A stretch of DNA of 64,000 nt from Sialis fuliginosa (GCA_961205875.1 OY540809.1:12040267-12104266); one strand, 5' to 3'. Counted from the first letter of the stretch, positions 23,919-35,237 are shown. Program-made: numbers and translations. The notes: a model not told the origin generated them from the letters alone.

Positions 23919-24706
23919 CAGTCGGGACTCGTTTATTGTAACGCTCGTTTATTTCTAACGCTCGTTTATCGTAAATGCCGACGTTCGTTTATTGCAAATT
24001 TTTTCTCCTCCTTCACCTCCCACCATTCTCGAGTCATGGCGTAAACGAACATATTTTTGAAATTTTTGTAGAATTAATTAGAGATACTTATCACCGTCGT
24101 CACTCGTCACCTTGCTCATATTCGAAATTAAAAGTAAAGTAAAATTATTTCACTATCACGATTAACTATTAACAATAAATATTAAATACCAAGGTTTACA
24201 TACGTAGTCTCTATAGCTCCTTGACCAATCAGCGTATTCAAATGTTTGACATCACAGAACGTATTGCCAACTTAAGAATAGTAAAAATGACACTTCCCGA
24301 ATAGACAAAATTGTCTGTGATAGCTTTTTCATGATTTTGCAATGTCAAATTTGTACTTCTTTGATTGTATATGTTGTTAAAATATCAAAAAATACGAAGA
24401 CAAGAATAAATAAAGGATTTCTTGTATTTGATATTCTATTATACATTTATAACATTTGAATACATTTTCATGATGTCAATTCCCGCGCCAACGCTGATTG
24501 GTCAAGGATCTATACATAACTTGGTGTGAGCCATTTATAATGTCAAAGAGTTCCTCACGATGACGCGTTCTCCCCTCTCATGCCACTCCCCGCCAGAGTT
24601 ATGAGGCAACCTATTCCTTTACTAACCTTGGGTGTGAGCCCCTCTCGACTTGAAATAAACGCGCGTCATATGATTCAGAAGGTTTGAAATAAATGAGTCC
24701 CGACTG
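23919..24706. mobile_element. pogo/Tigger-like non-autonomous element, TA flanked (788 bp)
   Basis: TA (23917-23918) then CAGTCGGGACTCGTTTAT; the right end is ATAAATGAGTCCCGACTG then TA (24707-24708). CAG-starting ends with TA duplication fit pogo/Tigger. The left end has four repeats of about 'acgctcgtttat' (23926-23995), likely binding words. A family E element (24190-24523) is nested in it, so the parent was shorter. No transposase remains. Confidence 0.75.
24190..24523. mobile_element. Family E long-TIR MITE, copy 1 (nested)
   Basis: The ends carry the family sequence 'ccttgaccaatcagcgt' (left) and 'acgctgattggtcaagg' (right), with outer 'caagg' tips. Unlike the two other copies, no 9-bp duplication is visible. 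It lies inside the pogo/Tigger-like element, so it is younger than that insertion. Confidence 0.65.
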
Positions 24707-24708
24707 TA

Positions 24709-25915
24709 TGACTGTTTATAATTTAAATTAATATTTCCAAATATATACCTATGATTTTTTTTCTATAGTAACAGCTATTTGGATATTGAACATTTTTTTT
24801 TGAAAATAAATAATTCCTTTAATTTTGTTTTATAAAAGATAGATTCACAGGGAGAGCGAAACCTCCCTGGAATCATGCCTATGGGGTGATGCCCCCCCCC
24901 TATGCTATTAATAAAAAAAACAATGAACTTACACCTTTCAGAATTAAAACCAGAGTTTACAAGAAAAATTATATATTAATATTAACTAAAGTAAACTCAA
25001 GCAGAAATAACTCATCCAGAATATAATATGTATATACATTTGATTGTGAAATATATATTCGTTAGCTCAGAAAGATTAAATTTTCTTGGCCATTTGTCTA
25101 GGTCATTTAGAAACGAAAATATAATATTTTAATTCCTGAATAACTCAATTACATATTTTATGCTGGATGAAACCATTTTACTGTTCTGCGAACATTTTAT
25201 GCGTAAATTAGTTTAACATTTTGTACACCGATTATACATCTAATTAGATCAAATGTTTGTGAACACATTAGTGAAAGTGGAATGAACTTATTTTAATTAA
25301 ATTATGTAGAAACAAATTGTTTAACGTAAATAATATACATAACGGTTATCAGAATAGAAATTAGAGTATTCATTTCTAGTATTGACTGAATTCGACCTGT
25401 TTATTTGCAATTATATTTCAGCTTGTCCTTGATTTCATTAAAAAATTCGCATCATATATATTTTTTTCACCACAAACTCGAGTAAAAAAAAAGCACACAG
25501 CCGTGCTCTAGCCATGATGCGGCCGTGTTATGGCTGTGGTGCATTTGTACGGCCGTGCTTATTTCACAAACAAACCTAGTGCTGCCGTCGTGATTTTATT
25601 TGGCCGTGAACGGGAAGTTTATAAAATTTAAACTCAATCTGTGATGTGTCAAATCGTTATGTATTTACTAAGGATTTTAGAGTACCTAATGGTAAAAAAT
25701 GTATAGCAATGTGAATGTTACATATGTATTTTATGATGTACACTTCTCACCACTGCTTTTAAATCATTGATTAAGATCATTTATATAAAACGTACCATTG
25801 ATTAGAACTGTCAGTAGGATTTTATTTATATTTAGCAAATTCTTTATAATACCGGAAATTATAAGTTGTATGTTTATCGTTAGATATCAAATAATTATAG
25901 GGGAAAAAACAGAAA
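24709..25915. other. AT-rich DNA with GC-richer 'gccgtg' island at 25495-25625
   Basis: Within 25495-25625 the word (G/A)GCCGTG occurs about four times in both senses ('cagccgtgctc', 'gcggccgtgtt', 'acggccgtgct', 'tggccgtgaac'), unlike its surroundings. It may be a subterminal repeat array of an element whose other end is lost. 9-10 C lie near 24892-24901. Confidence 0.4.
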
Positions 25916-26723
25916 TTAACCCAATCGTGACCAAGGTTTTTTTTGTTATTGATATTGCTGATTTTTCTGTCATCAATTCATACCTATGTATCTAACAATA
26001 TGTATACTAAAACTCCAGTGATTTTGATATTTGCATTGTTGATGTATTCAGTTCAATACTCGAAAATAAGTATGATTTCAAACCCATTCGAATTAAAATA
26101 GTATTACAGCAACGCAAAATCTTAACAAAAGCGAACTGTTGTATTAGTCGGGGAGGTGAGCGACAAAAATTGCAACTACTTTATAAAGGCTGATTTTTTG
26201 ATATTACGTCACATTTGTGATGTAGAGATACAGCCTGCCGTCAGTCAGCTAGTTTCGTTAGCGTTTGGCGCAGAGGCGGCTTTATTTTTGTAAAAATGTT
26301 GCAACTACTTTATAAAATCTGAAAATTTATTTGTAAGCAGTATACTAAGTAAGAACCCCTTTTATCATAATCAGCCGTCAAAATCTTGCAACCGGGCGCG
26401 TCAGCAGCGCGTTAAACTCGTTAAGTTAAACGCGCTGCTGACGCGCCCGGTTGCAAGATTTTGAAGGCTGATTATGATAAAAGGGGTTCTTACTTAATAT
26501 ACTGCTTACAAATAAATGTTCAGATTTTATAAAGTAGTTGCAACATTAAAATAAAGCCGCCCCTGCGCCAAACGCTAACGAAACTAGCTGACTGACGGCA
26601 GGCTGTATCTTTACACCACGAATGTGACTTAATATCAAAAAATCAGCCTTTATAAAGTAGTTGCAATTTTTGTCGCTCACCTCTTGGACTATATATATGC
26701 AACGCTGGTCACGATTGGGTTAA
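25916..26723. mobile_element. piggyBac-like MITE family N, copy 1, split by a foldback
   Basis: TTAA at 25916-25919 and 26720-26723 flank ends CCCAATCGTGACCA and TGGTCACGATTGGG. Removing the foldback at 26145-26691 leaves about 250 bp that match copy 2 (38902-39671) in reverse: 'aaaactccagtgattttg', 'attgttgatgtattcagt', 'atgatttcaaacccat'. A 65-codon frame crossing the left end is not conserved in copy 2. Confidence 0.8.
26145..26691. mobile_element. 547-bp foldback element, arms about 270 bp
   Basis: Starts TAGTCGGGGAGGTGAGCGAC and ends GTCGCTCACCTCTTGGACTA. Arms agree over about 270 bp with roughly a dozen mismatches and one small indel; the turn is near 26413-26430. Each arm has two copies of 'ttgcaactactttataaa'. 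It is GC- and CpG-richer than its host. Comparison with the uninterrupted site in MITE N copy 2 suggests only a 2-3 bp duplication (TA or TAT). No coding frame. Confidence 0.9.
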
Positions 26724-27039
26724 ATCTTAACAAAGAATTTTGAAGTTTTTTAACTACACCAGCAGATTTTATCTAAAAAAAGCGTAATTGAATAAAATTT
26801 ACCTACAAAAAACTTTGCATTTTTTTGATTGCTTTATAATTTCATAATTTGGAGAAAATGAATAAAAATTAAATTAGCAAAAATCAATAATAAGTAGAAA
26901 TTCAAATCTTTAAAGATATTTTTTATTTATTAAAGTATGACAATTTTTACCATAGTTAAGAAAGCTTCAAATATTTTTACAATATATTTTTTTCTCTATA
27001 TTCATATTTTGATGCCTTAATAAGTTTGATTAATGTATG
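26724..27039. other. AT-rich DNA, nothing recognised
   Basis: No supported feature between the MITE and the next Helitron-like copy. Confidence 0.35.
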
Positions 27040-27297
27040 TCTATACTAATACTAGTATTTAATATTGATGAAATTTGGCAGGGTGGTAGCTTGCATCCTG
27101 AGGAAGGACATAGGCTACTTTGTATCCCGAAAATTTTATTAAATAAAAAAAATGGTATGTAACATTTGTACGCGCGACCTGTTGTATCAACTATAATAAC
27201 AAAAATCTATATTACATAATCTTCTTTTCCTTCTTCTTCATAGGTTTTATGACTGACAGTTTCTACCTAACCTAACTTCCACGTGGGTAACAGCTAG
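27040..27297 (+). mobile_element. Helitron-like element, copy F4
   Basis: Starts near TCTATACTAATACTAG and contains 'gatgaaatttggcagggtgg' and 'gaggaaggacataggctac'. It ends 'acgtgggtaacagCTAG' before T. The usual GGACGAAGTCGCG stem has been deleted, so this copy has lost the 3' hairpin. Confidence 0.65.
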
Positions 27298-29668
27298 TTG
27301 TTTATAAAACTCATTAATTGCAAATAAATTATACATAAGATCAATAAATAATTAAGACAAAGGCTTAATTATGTTTTTTTTATTTAATTGAACTTCACAA
27401 AGTTTTAAACTTTGTATACGAAATGAATATTTATGAACTAATTATAAATTCAAATTTTGATCCCTTTTTCACTTAATTAGCAAGCTATTGAAAAACAAAA
27501 GCATAAAACGTTTCATCTTTATAAAAAAGTTATTTCTATGTAGGTATTAGAAGTGGTACAATAAAGTAAATCCACCTCTGAAAATTGTGATAGAAATTAG
27601 ACAGAGAATAACAATGTTATAAGATCTGAAAGCCAAAGTTTATTTGGTAACGAGTTCGAGTTTTCATAAATTTTCAAGAGGGTGGAATGTGAGAAAACGA
27701 AAACTAAAATTAAATTAACAACTTGTGTCACATCCTGGAAAATGGGTGCTGATGTGAATTATTTGATAAAGTAGTTACAGAGATGTGAATAATTGCTTAT
27801 TATATTTAAATATATTTATATATCAACGAACACGTCAAAAATCATTAGATTTTTTAATGGAGTTAATATTCACCTCGATTATTTTAGCGTTAATCGACGG
27901 CAATGCTTAAATCGTCGATGCAGCGAAAACGATGTATGTAAGTAATAAAATTTCCTATAACACTATTAAATAATGGGTAGTATTTAAGCGCGAAATATTT
28001 TAAATACCTTAAGCATTAAATATATTGTATTTGAGCAATAACATTTTGAATTCTGAGCATTATACTAAACATAAAGTGTGACATTAAAAATAATTTTTTG
28101 AGCAATAACATTTTCCATTTTGAGCATTAAAATTTTGTTTGGAGCAATAATATTTACGTTCATTATTATTGTATAGCTTAATTTGCTTTAATTTTATAAC
28201 TTTTAATTTGGGGGGGGGGGCATGTTCCATTACTCCCCTCTCCAAAAATAAAATAAGGTAAACCTAAACGAAAACTAACCAACCCAATACTCATTTAACC
28301 ATTTTAAGGAGCAATTTTTTTCTATGTGTCATTTTACTTCTTTAATGAACAAAAAGTATTTTCTTAACTCTAGTTTATATTAACTATTGCTAAAACACAA
28401 AAAAATACTGTTCAATATTGCTTACAAATATTATTAAGTTTATTTAATGTTCTTCACTATTTCTCATTTCATTAAAAATAGTACGTGTTTAATTTGTTCC
28501 CTTAAATAATCCTATATGCTTCCGGTATAATTGTAAAACTAATTCAGGAGTAAAAATCATTCAAAACTCAAAACCAAAATGTTGCAATATGTCTCTATCA
28601 TCTAAAAAAATGTAATATCTGTATTCAACAGTTAATAAAAATTTACAAAAAAAACACTATTAGGAAGCAATTGTAATTTTAAATATATAAATGCATAATA
28701 TAAATTTTATGTCTATTGAATAACATTTAATAAAAGATGGTCACAGTTTCATATACTGACAATGAGCTAGGTGGATTGCTATGAATTCATAAACTTTCCT
28801 AATCTAATGTCAATATTTTTCCAGACAATCTAGGAAGGTGACGGAGCAATGATAGACTTAATATTAACTATAATGTTTCTTTTGTTTGCAAACTAAAAGA
28901 ACTGCACATGTGTACTTAGTGATTCTTGTCACATCTTTAGCAAAAGCAAACTTCAATAATACAAAAGCGTCGATAAAACATTAAAAAAGTATAACTAATA
29001 AATAATTTAAGTCGCATTAATTGTTAATTTTACTTAAAACAATTAAACGGTAGTTAAATATTTAAAATTGAAAGACCACTGTTTTAGATGAATTAATATC
29101 GTTATTCTCATCAAAGACAACATATTCTTTTACATAATTTAATAACTCAAAGCTAAAATTCTGTTATAACCATCACATTGGTATAGTATAATTAACTGAA
29201 ACCTAATAATTATGATTCTATTTATGAATTTAATACATCAGTTAAACTGTAATATTCAGATATAAGCGAAGTTAATAATTTTAATTAGTGAATGCAAATG
29301 CAACTTTAAACCGTTATCAAATTATTACATTCAAACGTGAAATCTATATTAATGCATTTGTTATTTATTATTGGAAATTGAAAATAGGTAAACATTGGAA
29401 TACCTATATTAATTCCATGTTCAATATGTGTACGAGAATAGAAAATAGATAATTGATACATATAGAGAAATATAATATAGATCATTATTCTCATTGGGCT
29501 GAAAATATAAATAAATGGCGACATAAACGAAAAATTCTTATGCTTCCCATATAGTACCATCCTTAACTAGAATATTGTCAAAATTTCATGACATTTCATA
29601 TACTCTTGTTCAAGTTACAGCCTTCGAAGTGACGCTATTTTTGTTATTTTTTTAATGATGAAAAAAAA
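27298..29668. other. AT-rich DNA; 'gagcaataa' words at 27995-28165; 11-G run at 28210
   Basis: Between 27995 and 28165 the words 'gagcaata(a/t)' and 'gagcatta' alternate about seven times at uneven spacing, then comes a G run (28210-28220) and 'catgttccatta'. No gene is supported; the frame at 29306-29560 (minus, 84 codons) is unassigned. Confidence 0.4.
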
Positions 29669-30380
29669 GTGAATTTCGTGTTTTGATTAAACATTGTTTT
29701 TTGATGAACTAAAATACCGTCCAAACAAAGAAATGGCTTGATAAGTGTTACGGCATATCTACCCCAACTAATTCAACCGTAAAATATTAGTTTGCTGAGT
29801 TTCGTCGGACTGTAACAGAACAAATGATGTGCCACGTTAAGGAAGGCCAAATGAGGCAGTTACTGCAGAAAACATTCGAAAAATTCGTGAAATTGTGTTG
29901 AATGACCGTAAAGTAAAATTTAATGAGTTAGCTACCACCATAGGCATCTCAAAGGAACGTGTTGGTCATATCCTTCATAAATATTTACATATGAAAAAGC
30001 TTTGTGCTCGATGGGTACCGCATTTTTAACAATTGATCAAAATACCAACGTGTTCGACTTTCAAAGCAAAATTTGGCACTGTTTCACCGCAAAAAGAAGG
30101 ATTTTTTCATGCGATTTGTGACAATGGATGAAACATGGATCCATTACCGGAGTCTAATCAGCCGAATGGTTATTGCCTGATGAAAGCCGTCCGAAACGCC
30201 CAAATTCTTGTTAGTATTTTTTGGGATGCACATGGTATAATATTTATTGACTACCTTCAACATGGAAGAACAATCAACAAAGAATATCATTGTGCATTAC
30301 TGGATTGATTGGACGACGAAGTCAAGGCAAAACCGTAAATGGCGAAGAATCTGTTTCAGATGCGATACACATTATAATTA
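29669..30380 (+). pseudogene. mariner transposase remnant
   Basis: Fragments of a Tc1/mariner-family DDD transposase are spread over at least two frames. Near the start 'FRVLIKHCFLM' and 'KKWLDKCYG' suggest the first helix-turn-helix. 29903-30035 reads RKVKFNELATTIGISKERVG then HILHKYLHMKKLCARWVP, the second. A one-base loss near 30028 shifts frame. 30118-30147 gives TMDETWIHY with the first catalytic Asp; about 30217-30260 gives FWDAHGIIFIDYL with the second. The 'HQDNAPAH'-type motif holding the third Asp is mostly deleted ('LFQ' then out of frame). Stops interrupt it throughout. It is clearly inactive. Confidence 0.9.
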
Positions 30381-30394
30381 TTTATAATACAAAT

Positions 30395-30545
30395 ACTACA
30401 TGGGTTGAAAAGCCTAACAATGAAATAACTCTTTTATTCTTCAACATAATCTCCATTTAGAGTAATGCACTTGTTCCAGCGGTCCTCTCACATTTCGATA
30501 CCGGTCTTACAGTGATTCGCGTCAAGTCTCTCAAATAGGCGCAAT
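30395..30545 (-). pseudogene. mariner C-terminus and 3' inverted repeat, copy 1
   Basis: On the minus strand this codes for DRWNKCITLNGDYVEE then stop, the usual C-terminus of a mariner transposase. It is followed by untranslated sequence and an end 'cttttcaacccatgtag'. The match to 33040-33186 is clear. It begins about 15 bp after the first mariner remnant ends but in the opposite orientation, so it is a separate insertion. Confidence 0.85.
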
Positions 30546-30549
30546 ATAG

Positions 30550-30921
30550 CAAAAATATAGAGGCCGTAGCCGGGAATATATGGGAACTGCTCCATTGAAT
30601 AAATTTTACAATTTTTTTTCTCATATGTTGCTTTTTAAGTAAAATTAAATCGCCCTAAATGTCTGTGCTTCAATATATTCATTTTTGCTCAGATAATTTT
30701 TATTAAAAAAAAATAAATCTTGTCTATAGTTTTTAATGGAAGAAGATTCGCTAGTTCACAGCGGAAATGTGATTTGTTACTACTAAAGTCAATTATAAAC
30801 ATTTCTAAGCGATTTGGGGCGATTTTTTGTTACTTAAAAAGCAACCTATGAGAAAAAAAATTGTAAAATTTATTCAATGGAGCAGTTCCCATATATTCCC
30901 GGCTACGGCCTCTATATTTTG
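30550..30921. mobile_element. Foldback element with about 110-bp arms
   Basis: The left arm (30550-30660) 'tagaggccgtagccgggaat' pairs with the right arm (30811-30921) 'attcccggctacggcctcta'; both include 'gctccattgaataaattt'. The spacer is about 150 bp. 'acccggctacagcctttaat' at 31485-31505 resembles the right tip again, hinting at a larger parent element or a second, decayed end. Confidence 0.8.
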
Positions 30922-31519
30922 TTTTTGTCAGACTATGGGCCCCGTCAAATTTTTGATATGCCTCTGGGCTAGCCCAGTCCTGTTTAGCAACAAATTAAAG
31001 ATATTTTAAAAGTATTAAGACACTTGCACTCGCCCGCGCCACGCTCGCGCCACTCCGATACGACCGCATGCGAATTTATACGAGTATGTTATACCCTTTG
31101 TATCAATTTGGGATTTTGATATGTTGTTTGGGTACATACAAGGTATAATATATAAAAAAAATTGTGATTGCCCTCCGAAGACAACATGGTGTTTTTTGAT
31201 TTTTTAAATTTTATTAATTTTTTTTTCTGGTTTATTGTGTACAGAGGATCATAATAAAATTACCTCTGATGAGTCATAAATACCTCTATAATATATTTCA
31301 AGCACCATCAAATTCGACTGACAGATTATAAAAAAAATTTTTTTTTTGAAAATCAAAAAAAAATTTTTTTTCGAAAACTATAAATTTTTGGAAGCTAATA
31401 TTTGGTCAGGTTGAATGTTTAATAGAATGTGACTTCCAAAAAAATAATCAGCCAAATCTATGTAAAGGCATGTTTTGCATGCTTACCCGGCTACAGCCTT
31501 TAATATGTATTATCATTAA
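30922..31519. other. DNA of unknown nature with GC-rich patch at 31025-31075
   Basis: 'cactcgcccgcgccacgctc' then 'gcgccactccgatacgac' stands out. The remainder is AT-rich, with long T and A runs at 31330-31375 able to pair. No gene is seen. Confidence 0.4.
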
Positions 31520-31731
31520 CTAGCTGCTACCCGCGATTTCGTCCGCATAGAATTTTTATATATTGTTTATCTAATCAATTTTCAGGATACAAAGTAGCTT
31601 ATATATTTTCTCAGGATGCAAGCTATCTCCCTACCAAATTTCATCAAGATTGGTTAATCGGTTTAGTCGTGAAAAGGTAACAAACAAACAAACAGAGTTA
31701 CTTTTGCATTTATACTTTATATTTTAGTATT
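31520..31731 (-). mobile_element. Helitron-like element, copy F5
   Basis: On the minus strand it ends 'atgcggacgaaatcgcgggt' then 'agcagCTAG' before T. The core 'gatgaaatttggtaggga' and 'tttcacgactaaaccgat' are intact. Confidence 0.7.
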
Positions 31732-32258
31732 TGTTAATTGTTTTTTATACGATACTAAGAAAATTTAACTAATGTATAGAAATGGAGAAGAAGTAGTTGA
31801 ATTCAATTTAATTTTAATGCCATTATTTAAATTAAAATGTCCGTTAAATGAGATCTTAATTAAATATAGAAAGTTTATAAACGACGACATTCAACTGAAA
31901 CTCACAAAAAGTGGCATACCAAATAAAATTCTATGTGGGGTAATTTTCTTTAATTTAATGCTTCGCTAGTTTCAGAAATAAGCATCATAAACATTAACCC
32001 ATACATATTTCTAATTATAATTAGAAAATATAGTACATATATAACATCAAAGAACTCACGTACACACTTATATTTTTATCATCACCGCTTTATGACATTT
32101 ACTTCTCTTTCTGAGGGCTGAAAATAAATACTGCGATAATGACCGTTGGGATAACATAAGCGAGTATCTCATGCCTAAAGGATTACACGTATTTTCTTAC
32201 TACATACTAATAAAACACTCAACCAGTGGCGGTCTAAAATGTAGCATAGAAACATAGC
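31732..32258. other. AT-rich DNA; unassigned 65-codon frame
   Basis: The plus frame at 31772-31969 has ordinary amino acid composition but no recognisable motif, neighbour or second copy. It could be an old exon or chance. Confidence 0.35.
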
Positions 32259-32639
32259 AAGCCTTATTAGTCAAAACCGGATCAAGCTCCACAACGGTAC
32301 GCCCTATAACAGAGCCGGGCAAACTTTGACTTCCAAGGATCTATTATTTTCAGGTAGATTTCGACACAAGAGAGAGAGGTATAGAATGGATCGCTAGCTG
32401 TCTCTTTTCCTCCATAATCAAGCCCCCACTCTCATACAACTCTAATACTGACTTGGTTATGAGAAAAAGAGATATCGAGCACTTCATTTTATACTTGTCT
32501 CTCTTGAGTAAAGAGAAAAAAGGACAACAGTATAAACCCTTATCTCGCTGGATCTCTTTGGATCCGAAGGAGTTATTTTAGTTATAGTAAGCTCTATTAG
32601 TCAGAGTCGGATCAGATTCCACAATGGTAAGCCCTATAA
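32259..32639. repeat. 51-bp direct repeats about 330 bp apart
   Basis: 32259-32309 ('aagccttattagtcaaaacc', then 'ggatcaagctccacaa') and 32589-32639 ('aagctctattagtcagagtc', then 'ggatcagattccacaa') are diverged direct repeats, both ending '(c/a)gccctata'. Between them is GC-richer DNA with 'cagagccgggcaaactttg', which looks like a hAT-type end lacking a partner. It could be a local duplication or the flanks of an old insertion. Confidence 0.55.
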
Positions 32640-33039
32640 GAACATTCCTTTGGAACCCCAATCACATTTTGATATGCAATGACCTATGTGGGTATTCCCA
32701 ATTAAAGGCCATATTTTATCTGACCTTGATACTATTTACCTGATTTTATTTACAATGGAAATAATATAAATACTATTATTTTCAATAAAAAAATATTTCC
32801 GAACAGTTGGTAATGGTTACTGAATCACATATTTTAACAAAGGCGATCTCCTTTTGCCGCCCACCCCTCAAAGACTGTAACCGATCTTATTAATTGACCA
32901 TTCGTGACTGGTTAAGTTAATTGAGCGAATTTTTGTAACGGATTTTTAACAGATAATTACCCTTAATCTTCCGTTAATTCTCTTAATCAACGTTTGTGCA
33001 ATCCAGCATGTATGTATGTACTATGGGCTTCGGAAATAT
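32640..33039. other. AT-rich DNA, nothing recognised
   Basis: No supported feature; leads into the second mariner C-terminal fragment. Confidence 0.35.
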
Positions 33040-33186
33040 AAAATACAAGACCGGCATCGAAATGTTAGAGGGCCGTTGGAATAAGTGCATTACTCTAGAT
33101 GGAGATTATGTCGAAGAATAAAAGTTTTTTCATTAAAAAAATAGTTTTTACATTGTTAGGTCAAAGACTTTTCAGCCCATGTAGTT
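33040..33186 (+). pseudogene. mariner C-terminus and 3' inverted repeat, copy 2
   Basis: Encodes KYKTGIEMLEGRWNKCITL then DGDYVEE and a stop at 33119-33121, the C-terminus of a mariner transposase. It is followed by about 65 bp and the end 'cttttcagcccatgtag'. It is the same family as 30395-30545 and points the other way, so the two 3' ends face outward from a 2.8-kb interval. Confidence 0.85.
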
Positions 33187-33490
33187 AAAACAAATATCGA
33201 TACAAATTATATTGAATTATTTAAAAAAACAAGAAGCTAATAATGCTCATAGTACTCTTTTATTTTTTTATTAATTCCTATGCCAAGATATTTACATTTT
33301 CCATTTAATATATTTCACCATTCTCCAATAGTACAAATGCAAATGCTAAATCAATATTACGAGTGTTTAAGAGTAAATAATACAGTGATTTCCAATTTTG
33401 TCCCTTCTCAATATCCTACGAATTTGCATATGTATTTGCCCAAAAGAGTATACGATAATGGAGAAGTTTGAGAATCTATTGTATGTGTCT
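33187..33490. other. AT-rich DNA; unassigned 63-codon frame
   Basis: The plus frame at 33280-33471 (MPRYLHFPFNIFHHSP...) matches nothing I recognise; no splice or regulatory context could be shown. Confidence 0.3.
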
Positions 33491-33856
33491 TTAACCCTTT
33501 GAACGTGACCATATAGCGAAACAATTATCCCCGTAAATGGACACATTTCTCTAAAAAAATCAAAGTTATCTATTTTTTTAAATTAACATTTTATTTTCAC
33601 GATGTCAATTTTGTATGAAATTACATATTAGTAAGTTGATATTCGTTGAGGACTAGTGTCTTAGTATTAGTAAAAAAAGGGCGGGATGGAGGATGGTACT
33701 GAATATTTCACTGATATTTACATGTTTTTCTAAAATAAAAATCGATTTCCGCGAGCAACGGTGGTTTTTCGAGTCGTGGGCTATACCTAGTCGATTTTCG
33801 CGCGGAAGGAAAGAAATACAATCGACTTTAGTCGATTTTTGGGTCCAAAGGGTTAA
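33491..33856. mobile_element. piggyBac-like MITE, 358 bp, TTAA flanked
   Basis: TTAA at 33491-33494 and 33853-33856 flank an element starting CCCTTTGAACGTGACC and ending GGGTCCAAAGGG. CCCTTTG tips with TTAA fit piggyBac. The right half is GC-richer, with 'cgatt' words ('tcgatttccgcgag', 'tagtcgattttcgcgc', 'agtcgatttttggg') that may bind transposase. Frames of 76 and 111 codons crossing it are not supported as genes. Confidence 0.8.
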
Positions 33857-35237
33857 GTATGTGTGTATTTGTAATGTGTATGTGTGTGTGTGTAACATGT
33901 TTACAAGCGACGAAATCCAATGACGACGCGCTACTGTAACCAACTTCAAGGATGTCACTTGTTTGACAGTATTAGTTCTCTCCGACAATCTTGTAAGGGT
34001 TCTTTAATCAGACATTCTCATTAGGTGGCTTTCCCTCGCCGCTTACATTAAATTATTCACTGCTTGCTTTGCACAGCCCGGTTGGAAAGTATAACGGTGA
34101 CAGACGCTACAAAATGTGGAGCTATTTTCATATGTTAATAATTAAGATATACGCGTATAGATAAAAATGTCAGAACAAAGTTTATATAAATTTCATAAAT
34201 ATTTATGGGATTAATTTTCTTATGTAAATATTTGATGAGATGTATTTTGACACTCGGTTCAAGATGAGTACACAAAAAGACACTGTGATGGGTCAAAAAA
34301 TCAATATGCATTCAAAAATATCTCCCTATTTAAAATTGACGATGTAATGTAAAAAAAATATTTTAGTTAAATAACTATTGTACTTAAACTTTCAATTGCG
34401 TTTTCCCGAAACGAATTTTATATGTATCTGAAAACTCTAATACTATTATAATCCGATTATTAACATTTTTAACGAAAATTGGCGTAATCGCAATGGCTAA
34501 GCGTAGACATTTTTTCAATGAACAAAAAAATATCTAAAAAATGAAGAAAAAAAGCGTCACCATTTTATCAAAAAATCAATAAAAAAAACATCGACACAGA
34601 TTAAGAAAATAACTTTTTTTTCATATGAACAACCACTAAGATATTGAATGTACGTAATTAATAACATATCTTACAATAAGAAAAAAACACGAAAAATCAG
34701 CAATATTGCGATCAATCAGAGTGATGTTCTTTGTTCACCCTTAATAAATTCATTCTACAGTAAACTCATATTCAACCGTCTTTCATATATTCGACCTCTA
34801 TAAACCAAAGTATCGCAAGTGACATTGTTGCGATATTGGTTTATGGTCATTACCATCTATCGATTTTAAAAGTGCCGTAAGCTACAAAGTTCTCTTTCCC
34901 GCTAAAAATATCGTTAAACTTTGACCATTATATCCACCATTGTTCTGTATAAGTTTCGTAACCGCCAGATAAAATACTGAAAGCACCAATATCTGTTTCA
35001 CAAATTGGCTCTGTAATGACTCTTACAATATTTTAAAATACCGTACTTTTGTTAATTAAACAGCTATTAAATTTTATACGTCTAATAGGAACCCTACCCC
35101 CATGAGCTTTGCGTTCAAGCCTATAATTATTTTAGGTCTCACTTTCGGTTTTGACACTCATATGCTCAAAAAAATCTAATGTGTGAGAGTCGAATTTTTT
35201 TTTTTACTTATTAACGTTAATAGGACTCAACAAAAAA
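33857..35237. other. AT-rich DNA with (TG)n tract at 33858-33895
   Basis: A degenerate TG/TA microsatellite follows the MITE. No gene is supported to 35237. Confidence 0.4.

Noticed and set aside
33653-33988. 111-codon minus-strand open frame
   Set aside because: It runs across the right half and boundary of a TTAA-flanked piggyBac-like MITE and has no protein features.
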